Shown here: positions 1 to 5,791 of the stretch, piece by piece
How positions within the stretch are numbered: the first letter of the stretch is position 1
Layout: the number at the start of each line of letters is the position of its first letter
Origin: an uncultured Oscillospiraceae bacterium
Lineage (GTDB): Bacteria > Bacillota > Clostridia > UBA1381
DNA: 6,984 bases
Reading direction: 5' to 3'
NCBI GenBank assembly: GCA_946531785.1
Contig: CAMNAT010000114.1
Location: 1-6,984 of the forward strand
Position numbers and translations under genes: made by a program
The notes under the pieces: generated by a model
The model's input: the letters and a program-made list of their open reading frames with translations, nothing else
What the model was told of the DNA's origin: nothing
The model's database searches: none

Positions 1-396
1 ATCAACGGTTATACGGTAATCGCATACCCAGCCTCCGTAAGCCGCTAACTCAGCCTCAGCCTTAGCCTTGTCCTCCTCTGCAATGTTGCCGTTAGCATCT
101 CTTTTATAAGTGGTGCTGAACCTTGCCGCCTTGTTGAGCGTATATGTACCGCCTACCATAGCGCCGTTGTCGCCCCATACCGTAGAGAGCGTAACATTAA
201 GGTCGTCACCCTTAAGCTCCTCGACCTGTGCTGATAGCGGTGCCGCGCCCTCAAAATCCTTCAGCTTCGATACCGTGGCAGTTCCCTCATGTTCCGGCTG
301 GAAGTTCGGATCTGCCGCCATGACACCGAGCTGCGCTGACGAAAGCGCCATTACTGCTGCGAGCGCGAGAGCCGCGCCCTTTTTGAATATTCTCAT
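1..396 (-). CDS. Secreted protein of unknown function, N-terminal part (3' end outside window)
   Basis: The frame runs from ATG (394-396) to the window edge without a stop, giving 132 residues of an incomplete protein. It opens with a clear Sec signal peptide: MRIFKKG basic region, an Ala/Leu-rich hydrophobic core, and a likely cleavage after VMA at residue 27. The mature part begins ADPNFQPEHEG. It continues with an acidic segment (VEELKGDDLNVTLSTVW), a Lys/Glu/Ala-rich stretch at residues 107-119, and GGWVCDYRITVD at the cut end. I see no enzyme motif; the mix looks like the N-terminal beta-rich module of a clostridial surface protein, which is only an impression. The gene lies 62 nt downstream of the small-peptide gene on the same strand, probably the third gene of the operon promoted near 4120-4148. 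AGGAGG lies 8 nt before the start, which supports the start choice. Confidence 0.85.
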   Translation of the reverse strand, partial: MRIFKKGAALALAAVMALSSAQLGVMAADPNFQPEHEGTATVSKLKDFEGAAPLSAQVEELKGDDLNVTLSTVWGDNGAMVGGTYTLNKAARFSTTYKRDANGNIAEEDKAKAEAELAAYGGWVCDYRITVD

Positions 397-404
397 ATCT
401 GAGT

Positions 405-410
405 CCTCCT
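405..410 (-). promoter_or_regulatory. Ribosome binding site of the secreted-protein gene at 1-396
   Basis: Perfect AGGAGG on the minus strand, 8 nt from the ATG at 396. The bases just before it (AAAAGATAGGAGG) nearly copy the region ahead of the 1121-aa protein gene (AAAAGGATAGGAGG, also 8 nt from its start). Confidence 0.85.
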
Positions 411-432
411 ATCTTTTATGTTTTATACTTTT

Positions 433-447
433 CAACGCATTGCGTTG
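433..447. repeat. Small inverted repeat between the peptide gene and the next gene
   Basis: CAACGC, a 3-nt loop, then GCGTTG: a perfect 6-bp hairpin in the 62-nt gap between the peptide stop (459) and the next start (396). On the coding (minus) strand it is followed by A-rich sequence, not a T run, so it is not a convincing terminator. It could be an RNA processing or stability element, or chance. Confidence 0.35.
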
Positions 448-458
448 TTTGAGTCTTT

Positions 459-665
459 TTATGCTCCCATATTGGTTGAAATAGCTTCACTCCAAGCTTT
501 AGTGATATTAGATGCATCACTGCCCATATCCACATGTCCTGCTTTTTTATAATTATTGCCAATGCTGAAACCGTTAGCACCAGAACCTCCGCCTTCACTT
601 GTGCGAATTATATCATCCACCGAGAAGCTCACCAACTCCATCACCGGCATTTCAAAATTGTTCAT
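459..665 (-). CDS. 68-aa peptide with clostridial short-peptide N-terminus; possible RiPP-like precursor
   Basis: Starts at ATG 663-665 and ends at TAA 459-461. An upstream in-frame GTG (672-674) is only 1 nt from the Shine-Dalgarno, whereas this ATG is 10 nt from AAAGGAG, so the ATG is preferred. The N-terminus, MNNFEMPVMELVSFSVDD (1-18) followed by IIRTSEGGG (19-27), resembles small clostridial peptides of the form 'Y/F-x-x-P-x-M-E-[LV]-V-x-F-x-x-x-D-[IV]-I-x-T-S'. I recall these as common but uncharacterised; this is memory, not a search. A Gly-rich hinge (EGGGSGANG, 24-32) separates it from a polar C-terminal half (33-68) containing Lys, His, Asp and one Trp but no Cys. There is no signal peptide or membrane segment. 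The gene starts 20 nt after the stop of the Hint protein gene, so the two are almost certainly co-transcribed. A leader/core precursor or a small partner of the secreted protein are both possible; function unknown. Confidence 0.72.
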   Translation of the reverse strand: MNNFEMPVMELVSFSVDDIIRTSEGGGSGANGFSIGNNYKKAGHVDMGSDASNITKAWSEAISTNMGA

Positions 666-675
666 GGTTATCACA

Positions 676-682
676 CTCCTTT
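676..682 (-). promoter_or_regulatory. Ribosome binding site of the 68-aa peptide gene
   Basis: AAAGGAG on the minus strand lies in the 20-nt gap after the upstream stop, 10 nt from the ATG at 665 and 1 nt from the alternative GTG at 674. It decides the start in favour of the ATG, although the spacing is slightly long. Confidence 0.7.
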
Positions 683-685
683 AGC

Positions 686-3600
686 TTAATTACCATCACC
701 TGCTACAAAGGTGTTTATCAAATGTATCAGCTCATCAAATGTTGTCACTCCCTTTTCTACAGGCACCTTGAAGTACGGTGCATTGAGCGCGACATACTGC
801 TCATAAGTAAGGTAGTCTTTAAAGTCTTCATATGTATATGTGCCATACTTATCTGTATCCGCCTTCATTGATGCTGCATTATACTTCAACCCCTCATCAT
901 ATTTAAAGACATCAAATATCTTCAATGTCGGTGTAACATTCAGCAAATCTTCTGCCACAAAATTGAAGTATACAGGTGTAACCAATGAGTAGCTGCCGGT
1001 ATATCTGTTCTCTACTTTGTAGCCTGTTAAGGTAATTGATCCTGTTATCTCTCCGTCAGTCTTCACGAACCTATGACCAACATACTCACCTGCATTCTGA
1101 GTATTAAAGTATACAAATTTATTTTCATCCATGTCATAGAAGCCGTGTTCGCCAATGACATCAATATTAGTACCATCTTTGAAGCTCAATGTCAACACAT
1201 CGTAAAAATTATCTCCATGATGGATAACAAGCATCGGCTTTGTGGTTGCATACTCACCCGTAAAGAAGTTTCGTGCAATAACCACATCATCTTTTGTAAT
1301 ATCCTCGATCGGCTTCTTTGAGCCGTCCGCAAGCGTTATCATCGTGCCTTTTGCGACGCAGCCAGTGCCGCCACCACCGCCGCTGGCAGTAAGCTCAGTC
1401 TTTGTGCCTTTCACGAAATCATCATAGGAATACTGAGTCTGTCCATGATTGTATCCTCCACCGGAGAAAGATATACTGAACAAGCATGATTTGTTATTCG
1501 TGTCTGTAAATGTATAATCCAATTTAACAGTTCTTACACCGTTCGCTTCTTTATAATTAACCAATCCTTTTGATGCGCTCGTAGGTACGAAATAAAGCTC
1601 ATCTTCAACAACAACAGGCTTACCGTAAATACTGTTGCCGTCTTGGAATTTGTCCGGCGCTGTGACCGTAAGCGTTCCCTTATTGCTTGTCAGCGTTATG
1701 GTTTTATCTGTGCTCTGCTGTCCTGATGTGCTCGGGCAGAATACCGATAGATCTATCTCCTCCCAGTCATCAAGCTCCGAATTCCATGCCTTTACCTTTA
1801 TGCCGTTCAGTGCCGGTGTTGCAAGGTTCCAGGTACCATTGTAGCTTGACGCAACGACCAGTGCATCGCGTGTGGACGGCGCAAGTGATGTCGGCGCAGG
1901 CAGGCTCGTCAAGCTTACCGCTACGGTAAACGGATATTCATAATGGATAGTCTGTACTATTTGCTGTCCATCCTTATCATAGAATTCTGTATCGTCAAAC
2001 TTTAATGTGTATTTCTTGGTTGCGGACGAGCTAAGTAATACCGTGCTGTCTGTTACCTTAGTACCATTTTCATATATTTCATATGGTATATCACCGTTTT
2101 TTGAAACTGTAACATCACTAAAATTGAAGGTATAGGATGGATTATTATCATCCAGTTTCACTGCAAGTGTCTTTGTGCCGTTATTGTATGTGCATAATGA
2201 AGATGTGCCGTTAAAGCTGATATGAGGAGCTACAAAATCATATGCGTTCGGTGTAAACTCCGGTTTTGTCTTAAGACCTTCATCCGTTCCGTTTGTGTTC
2301 TTATAAGAGTATACCTTGCCGCCCGAGATCGAGACGGAATCGTAAGGTCTGTCAGATTTATCTGTCCGATTATCTGTTATGGATATACTGGTCGGTTTTC
2401 CGGCTTCAAACGGCAGATATGCAAAGCCTAAGTCCACCCAATCTGACCCGTCAAAATTATGTACATAGCTGTTTTGGCTCAGAGCCGATGTCAGTATAAA
2501 CCTTGCTGCAGACGGAACATATGTGCTGTAGCTGCTTTTTGCCCAGTTATACTGTTTTAAAGTTCCCTCAAGCGTTATGGGTGTCGCTTTTCCGTCCTCT
2601 TCACAGACAGTAATGACACCTAAGCCCAACAATGTCTTCGAAGTATCGTTTACAGTAGCCTGTGTCGGTACCTGAATGGTCGTCACATCTCTTAAGAGCA
2701 GCGAGTTCGCTGACGAAATATGGATATTTGCAAGCGCTCCGCCGTTTATTGTCGAATTGATTATCTGCTGATCAACACCCGTTACATAAACAGCCGCTCT
2801 TCCGCCGGAGACATAGGAGTTCAGGATCTTGCTGCTGCCGCTCATTGTAACTCCACAGCGGCTGTTTGGATATGTGCCGTCTGTTCTCACACTGTTCTTA
2901 TATTCATTATCGTAAGTATATAAAAACTGTTGTGAAAAATTCGGACAAATGACCTGTACATTATCAAGTGTGCCGTTATCTAATGTGACATAACCATAGC
3001 TCATGTATCTTCCGGGTATATCACTTGAGCTTGTCATTGTAAAGCCGTTACCATAGATCGCGTATCCGTTGCTCACCGTAACAGCGCTGAATCCCACATC
3101 ATTGAGCAGTACAACACTATTAGCCGTTGCGCTCTTTGCCGTTGTCGCATTAACCGCATCCACTACCTCAAGCAAAAGCGAGCACGCCTCAAATATCGGA
3201 GCATTTGCATTGGCTTCGGATATAGTTACCTCAACTATACCTGTGCCGGTGAACTGTATTGAGCTGTTTTCCCAAGTTGCTGCCGTATATGTTCTTGTAG
3301 TATCACCACTGACTCCGGCATCTCCGGCAATATTTCTTACCGTTACAGTCGGGGTTATCGGTGTTCCCTCGCGTCTGAAGAGTGAGCTCAAGCTGACCGT
3401 GTTGACATTACCAACGCGGTAAAGGTATTTATCATTATTTACAAACTTAGTAATGAACTTTGCCGTTGAACGGTTAATATCAGCATTAACTTCATTATTT
3501 ACATTAGTGTGAGTGTTGTCTGCACTATGATAATACTGGGGTATATACATCTTATCTGTCTCGCCTGCATTATCTTCCTTCTGCTGCTCGCTGCGCCTTA

Positions 3601-4051
3601 CATTATCGCTTGCAAGCGGAGCCTGCTTCCATACGGATTCACCGTTCTCCTGATAAACAACAAACGACTTTGCGTAAAACTCCTCTCCGCAAAGATCTGC
3701 CGGAATGCCCATTATATCAGTTGTGAAATATCCTGTTTGTTTGCCGTTTTCATCGGTGGATGTAATCATATAATCCTTATTGTTCTCGACAGTCAGAACT
3801 TTGTTCTCACCGGTTTCCTTATCCCAGCCATTAAACAAATCCTTCGGCACTATCCATGTACCAAATCTTTCTACTACTTTTTCGGCAGCCAATTTAACCT
3901 CGGTTATAAACCGAAGGTTGCCGTTGCCGTTTTCGTCGATATAGCTGTCGCGCTGCGTGATCGTTACGGAATCCTCCGCCGCGAATGCCAGTGTGCCGAA
4001 GGTGAACACCGAGGCAAGCGCAAAGGCTATAGCCCTTTTTGCTATGTTCAA
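686..4051 (-). CDS. Large secreted protein: signal peptide, beta-helix region, C-terminal Hint (hedgehog/intein) domain
   Basis: The 1121-aa product starts at TTG (4049-4051), chosen because AGGAGG lies exactly 8 nt upstream and a signal peptide follows at once (MNIAKRAIAF..., cleavage near AFA-A, residues 24-25). Residues ~27-150 form a beta-rich module (RFITEV, FGTWIVP, FTTDIMGIPADL, FYAKSFVVY) like one I associate with clostridial surface proteins. Residues ~305-500 show short Asn/Gly/Ser-rich strands (YAIYGNGFTM, VTLDNGTLDNVQV, ILNSYVSGGRAAVYV, IINSTINGG) typical of a right-handed parallel beta-helix. Residues ~600-880 are further beta-rich sequence. After a Gly5 linker (891-895) comes a Hint domain: C898 with GTMITLADGSKKPIEDI, and block-B-like IDVIGEH with H969. 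A ~75-residue acidic/aromatic tail follows to 1121. The block-B Thr is replaced by Ile and no C-terminal His-Asn is evident. No LPXTG, SLH or C-terminal membrane anchor is seen. Secretion and Hint homology are well supported; the biological role is unknown. First gene of the operon; A+T-richer than ftsW-murG. Confidence 0.88.
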   Translation of the reverse strand: MNIAKRAIAFALASVFTFGTLAFAAEDSVTITQRDSYIDENGNGNLRFITEVKLAAEKVVERFGTWIVPKDLFNGWDKETGENKVLTVENNKDYMITSTDENGKQTGYFTTDIMGIPADLCGEEFYAKSFVVYQENGESVWKQAPLASDNVRRSEQQKEDNAGETDKMYIPQYYHSADNTHTNVNNEVNADINRSTAKFITKFVNNDKYLYRVGNVNTVSLSSLFRREGTPITPTVTVRNIAGDAGVSGDTTRTYTAATWENSSIQFTGTGIVEVTISEANANAPIFEACSLLLEVVDAVNATTAKSATANSVVLLNDVGFSAVTVSNGYAIYGNGFTMTSSSDIPGRYMSYGYVTLDNGTLDNVQVICPNFSQQFLYTYDNEYKNSVRTDGTYPNSRCGVTMSGSSKILNSYVSGGRAAVYVTGVDQQIINSTINGGALANIHISSANSLLLRDVTTIQVPTQATVNDTSKTLLGLGVITVCEEDGKATPITLEGTLKQYNWAKSSYSTYVPSAARFILTSALSQNSYVHNFDGSDWVDLGFAYLPFEAGKPTSISITDNRTDKSDRPYDSVSISGGKVYSYKNTNGTDEGLKTKPEFTPNAYDFVAPHISFNGTSSLCTYNNGTKTLAVKLDDNNPSYTFNFSDVTVSKNGDIPYEIYENGTKVTDSTVLLSSSATKKYTLKFDDTEFYDKDGQQIVQTIHYEYPFTVAVSLTSLPAPTSLAPSTRDALVVASSYNGTWNLATPALNGIKVKAWNSELDDWEEIDLSVFCPSTSGQQSTDKTITLTSNKGTLTVTAPDKFQDGNSIYGKPVVVEDELYFVPTSASKGLVNYKEANGVRTVKLDYTFTDTNNKSCLFSISFSGGGYNHGQTQYSYDDFVKGTKTELTASGGGGGTGCVAKGTMITLADGSKKPIEDITKDDVVIARNFFTGEYATTKPMLVIHHGDNFYDVLTLSFKDGTNIDVIGEHGFYDMDENKFVYFNTQNAGEYVGHRFVKTDGEITGSITLTGYKVENRYTGSYSLVTPVYFNFVAEDLLNVTPTLKIFDVFKYDEGLKYNAASMKADTDKYGTYTYEDFKDYLTYEQYVALNAPYFKVPVEKGVTTFDELIHLINTFVAGDGN
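1000..1360 (-). other. Hint domain core (residues ~898-1017) within the secreted protein
   Basis: Approximate bounds. In order: catalytic-type C898 followed by the Hint block A pattern (GTMITLADGSKKPIEDI, then DDVVI); LSFKDG, a block-B-like strand; IGEH with H969 where inteins have TxxH; then GHRFVK and TGYKVENRY strands. Further on, YFNFVAEDLL (about 1028-1037) resembles the final Hint strand, but the following bases encode Asn-Val-Thr-Pro where self-cleaving domains have His-Asn. Hint domains catalyse an N-to-S acyl shift at the first Cys; whether this one can is not decidable from sequence. Confidence 0.75.
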
Positions 4052-4059
4052 TTCAAACC

Positions 4060-4065
4060 CCTCCT
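4060..4065 (-). promoter_or_regulatory. Ribosome binding site that fixes the TTG start of the Hint-domain protein
   Basis: AGGAGG within AAAAGGATAGGAGGGG, 8 nt upstream of TTG 4049-4051. No ATG or GTG occurs at a suitable distance in frame, and the signal peptide begins right after the TTG. Confidence 0.85.
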
Positions 4066-4079
4066 ATCCTTTTCCTTGA

Positions 4080-4089
4080 ATTGATCAAT
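4080..4089. repeat. 10-bp palindrome in the 5' untranslated region of the Hint operon
   Basis: ATTGATCAAT is a perfect palindrome lying between the predicted transcription start (~4113) and the ribosome binding site. It could be a protein-binding site or chance in A+T-rich DNA. Confidence 0.3.
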
Positions 4090-4119
4090 AATTTCCCAAT
4101 ATAATTATAGATGCTATAC

Positions 4120-4148
4120 ATTTTACCATATTATTTCCAGAAAGTCAA
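4120..4148 (-). promoter_or_regulatory. Sigma-A-type promoter for the secreted-protein operon
   Basis: On the minus strand, TTGACT (4143-4148), a 17-bp spacer, then TAAAAT (4120-4125), with TGG just before it giving an extended -10 (TGn). Both boxes match 5 of 6 consensus bases. Transcription would begin near 4112-4114, leaving a ~60-nt untranslated leader before the TTG start of the 1121-aa gene. It probably also serves the 68-aa peptide and the gene at 1-396, since the gaps are 20 and 62 nt with no strong terminator between. Confidence 0.8.
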
Positions 4149-4154
4149 GTAGAA

Positions 4155-4169
4155 GTTTTAAATTAAAAC
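4155..4169. promoter_or_regulatory. Candidate operator: 15-bp inverted repeat between divergent promoters
   Basis: GTTTTAA-A-TTAAAAC: perfect 7-bp arms around a single central base. It starts 6 bp upstream of the -35 box of the operon promoter and lies between that promoter and the divergently transcribed XRE regulator, where such a regulator would commonly bind. A+T-rich palindromes also arise by chance, and a second one (ATAAATTTAT, 4171-4180) lies next to it. Confidence 0.4.
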
Positions 4170-4202
4170 AATAAATTTATATTATTTTTAAGGAATTTGG
4201 TG

Positions 4203-4208
4203 TATACT
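4203..4208 (+). promoter_or_regulatory. Possible -10 box for the XRE regulator gene
   Basis: TATACT matches 5 of 6 bases of the -10 consensus and would start RNA near 4215, about 95 nt before the gene. No good -35 box sits 16-18 bp upstream (the sequence there is TATTAT-like), so the promoter would be weak or activator-dependent, or is misplaced. Confidence 0.4.
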
Positions 4209-4222
4209 ATTGTTAAATGGAT

Positions 4223-4284
4223 GACAATGTCTGGTGTGTATTAGTGACACATTCACGGCGAAGGGGGAAGCTCCCGGCATTGTC
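4223..4284 (+). promoter_or_regulatory. Potentially structured leader RNA of the XRE gene (three-way junction)
   Basis: A long-range 7-bp pairing, GACAATG (4223-4229) with CATTGTC (4278-4284), encloses two small hairpins. These are TGTGT/ACACA (4235-4239 with 4247-4251, 7-nt loop) and GGGA/TCCC (4265-4268 with 4272-4275), the latter alternatively GGGGG/CTCCC with one G-U pair. The fold closes about 15 nt ahead of the ribosome binding site. I do not recognise a known riboswitch class: the conserved cores of cobalamin, TPP, SAM, c-di-GMP or glycine elements are not evident. It could be a regulatory leader or a chance fold. Confidence 0.35.
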
Positions 4285-4310
4285 CGCAACCGGAGATAGA
4301 AGGTATTATT

Positions 4311-4652
4311 ATGAAGATCAAGGCAAAATATTACGACTATGAGCCGATCGGTAAGCGCATCAGGAAAATACGGCAGGAACGGCATATGACCCAGGAATGT
4401 CTGGCGGAAAGACTGAATGTAAGCAATCAGCATATAAGCGATATTGAGCGCGGGCTGAACGGGATGTCTGTCCCGTCGTTGATGGAGATATGCAGAGCTT
4501 TGGACATCGATGCGGACTATATCCTGTTCGGTACATACACCAGAGCAGCATCAAACCCGATAAACAGGATAATCAGCAGGATGACGCCCACACAGAGCAT
4601 GTACGCCGAGGAAATGCTCACAGCGTATGCCAAATCCTGCGGGATAATATAA
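4311..4652 (+). CDS. XRE-family (Cro/CI-type) helix-turn-helix transcriptional regulator
   Basis: A 113-aa product starting at ATG 4311, with AGAAGG at 4298-4303, 7 nt upstream. Residues 13-74 form a complete HTH_3/Cro-CI DNA-binding domain: IGKRIRKIRQERHMTQECLA covers helices 1-2, LNVSNQHISDIERG carries the recognition helix, and VPSLMEICRALDIDADYILFG ends the domain. Residues 75-113 (NPINRIISRMTPTQSMYAEE onward) are a short, probably helical tail with no recognisable sensor domain. The gene is divergent from the secreted-protein operon, so regulation of that operon and of itself is the natural inference, with the inverted repeat at 4155-4169 as candidate target; this is unproven. It converges on murG and ends at the terminator at 4652-4692. 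Family assignment is firm; the target and any signal are unknown. Confidence 0.93.
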   Translation: MKIKAKYYDYEPIGKRIRKIRQERHMTQECLAERLNVSNQHISDIERGLNGMSVPSLMEICRALDIDADYILFGTYTRAASNPINRIISRMTPTQSMYAEEMLTAYAKSCGII

Positions 4653-4692
4653 AAGCACCTATGCAAGTTGAGTTGCATAGGTGCTTTTTTTT
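4652..4692. terminator. Strong intrinsic terminator between XRE gene and murG, probably bidirectional
   Basis: AAAGCACCTATGCAA (4652-4666), loop GTTGAG, TTGCATAGGTGCTTT (4673-4687): a perfect 15-bp stem. On the plus strand it runs into eight T residues (4685-4692), ending the XRE transcript. On the minus strand the same stem is followed by TTTTATATT, good enough to stop the ftsW-murG transcript. It overlaps the last base of the XRE stop codon, and the murG stop (4691-4693) lies in the T run. Confidence 0.93.
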
Positions 4693-5791
4693 ACTTTTCA
4701 GTCATATTCAGCATCAGCTGATAGATCTTTTCAAGCGCGTTGGTCTTTGCGATCTTTTTAAGATTTGCGCTCATGCTCGCGCGGCGCGCCTCGTCGCCGA
4801 TGAGCGCCTTTATCTTTCTGAACAGCAGATCCGCCGTCAGCTCCGCCTCGGTGATGACCTCGGCGCCGCCGCTCTTTTCTATCGCGCGGGCGTTCTGCTC
4901 CTGATGGTTGCGGACAACATTCGGTGACGGGATCAATATCGACGGCGTGCCGAGTGCCGCAAGCTCTGAAACGGTGATCGCGCCCGAACGCGAAACGACC
5001 ACATCCGCCGCCGCCATGACCTCTGCCATGTTATTTATATAGGAAACGATCTCGATATTTTTATCCGCCGCGGTTATCCCCTTCTCCTTTGCCGCCGCGC
5101 TTATCTTTTCAAAATTGCGCTCGCCGGTGCCGAAAAGCAGCCGGATGTTCTCGCGCTTTATGCGCGGCAGAAGCTCGATAACGGTATCGTTTATCCGATC
5201 CGCGCCGAGGCTGCCGCCGAAGATAAGGAGAAACGGCTCCTCTATCCCCAGTTTTTTGCGTGCGGTGCCCTTATCTGCGCCAAGGATCTCGGGGCGGATC
5301 GGGTTGCCGGTGACAACGCACTTTTCCTTTTCCTTCATATAATTAATAGTCTCGTCAAAGCTGAGCGCGGAATATCTTACATATTTCTCCGAGCCCTTTA
5401 CGGTAAGACCGGGGTAGACATTCTGCTCATGGATCAGCGCCGGAACCTTTTCCTTTGCCGCCGCCATAGTTACCGGACCGCTCACATAGCCGCCGGTGCA
5501 AATGACGCAGTCCGGTCTGAACTCACGGATGATCCTGCGGCAGTCGCTCTGCGCCTTTAAGAGCTTTTTTATTACCGAAACATTCTTTAAAAGATGCCTG
5601 CGGTCAAAGCCCTCGACCTCTATGTATTTTATATCATAGCCCGCGCGCGGCACAAGCCTTGTTTCCAAGCCCTTCCTTGTGCCGATGAACAGCGCTTCAA
5701 GCTCCTTATCGCGGAGCTTTGCATAGTCGGCAATGGATATTGCGGGATTTATATGTCCTCCGGTCCCGCCCCCGGCAAATAGTACTCTCAT
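4691..5791 (-). CDS. murG: MurG: UDP-GlcNAc:undecaprenyl-PP-MurNAc-pentapeptide GlcNAc transferase
   Basis: Transfers GlcNAc from UDP-GlcNAc to lipid I to make lipid II, the last cytoplasmic step of peptidoglycan precursor synthesis, on the inner face of the membrane. The 366-aa length is normal for this GT28, GT-B-fold family. Visible motifs: GGGTGGH at 7-13 (glycine loop near the N-terminus), TGGYVSGP at 99-106, HEQN at 121-124, GGSLGA at 192-197 (start of the C-terminal, UDP-GlcNAc-binding half), SRSGAITVSEL at 267-277 with the conserved Glu that contacts the UDP-sugar in the family, and NHQEQNA at 295-301. The start ATG overlaps the ftsW stop (ATGA, 5788-5791) and has only a weak Shine-Dalgarno (AAAGAG), pointing to translational coupling. 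No truncation or missing key residue is seen. Confidence 0.98.
   Translation of the reverse strand: MRVLFAGGGTGGHINPAISIADYAKLRDKELEALFIGTRKGLETRLVPRAGYDIKYIEVEGFDRRHLLKNVSVIKKLLKAQSDCRRIIREFRPDCVICTGGYVSGPVTMAAAKEKVPALIHEQNVYPGLTVKGSEKYVRYSALSFDETINYMKEKEKCVVTGNPIRPEILGADKGTARKKLGIEEPFLLIFGGSLGADRINDTVIELLPRIKRENIRLLFGTGERNFEKISAAAKEKGITAADKNIEIVSYINNMAEVMAAADVVVSRSGAITVSELAALGTPSILIPSPNVVRNHQEQNARAIEKSGGAEVITEAELTADLLFRKIKALIGDEARRASMSANLKKIAKTNALEKIYQLMLNMTEK

Noticed and set aside
24..32. A double-glycine leader cleavage site in the 68-aa peptide (numbers here are residues of that peptide).
   Set aside because: The Leu-Ser-x-x-Glu-Leu-x-x-Ile-x-Gly-Gly pattern is not met; only the Gly run is present, so cleavage there is speculation.
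110..484. A 124-codon plus-strand open frame opposite the gene at 1-396.
   Set aside because: It is the complement of a gene with a clear signal peptide and perfect Shine-Dalgarno; its Ser/Pro/Ala-rich product looks like a shadow frame.
672..674. GTG as an alternative, 3-codon-longer start for the 68-aa peptide.
   Set aside because: It sits 1 nt from AAAGGAG, too close for initiation; the ATG at 665 has acceptable spacing.
3509..4084. A 191-codon plus-strand open frame opposite the start of the 1121-aa gene.
   Set aside because: It is antisense to a well-supported signal peptide and coding region, has no ribosome binding site and shows no recognisable protein features.
4223..4310. The XRE leader as a cobalamin or c-di-GMP riboswitch, suggested by its GGGGGAAG and CCGG segments.
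   Set aside because: The conserved cores of those classes are absent and the element is too short for cobalamin; only a generic fold can be supported.
4217..4342. A 41-aa upstream frame overlapping the XRE gene start.
   Set aside because: It has no Shine-Dalgarno and a composition typical of a frame-shifted read. Kept only as an alternative reading of the leader, not as a gene.
4360..4927. Open frames opposite the XRE gene (4360-4554) and across the XRE 3' end, terminator and murG (4490-4927).
   Set aside because: They run antisense to or through two firmly identified genes and a terminator, with no homology signal.
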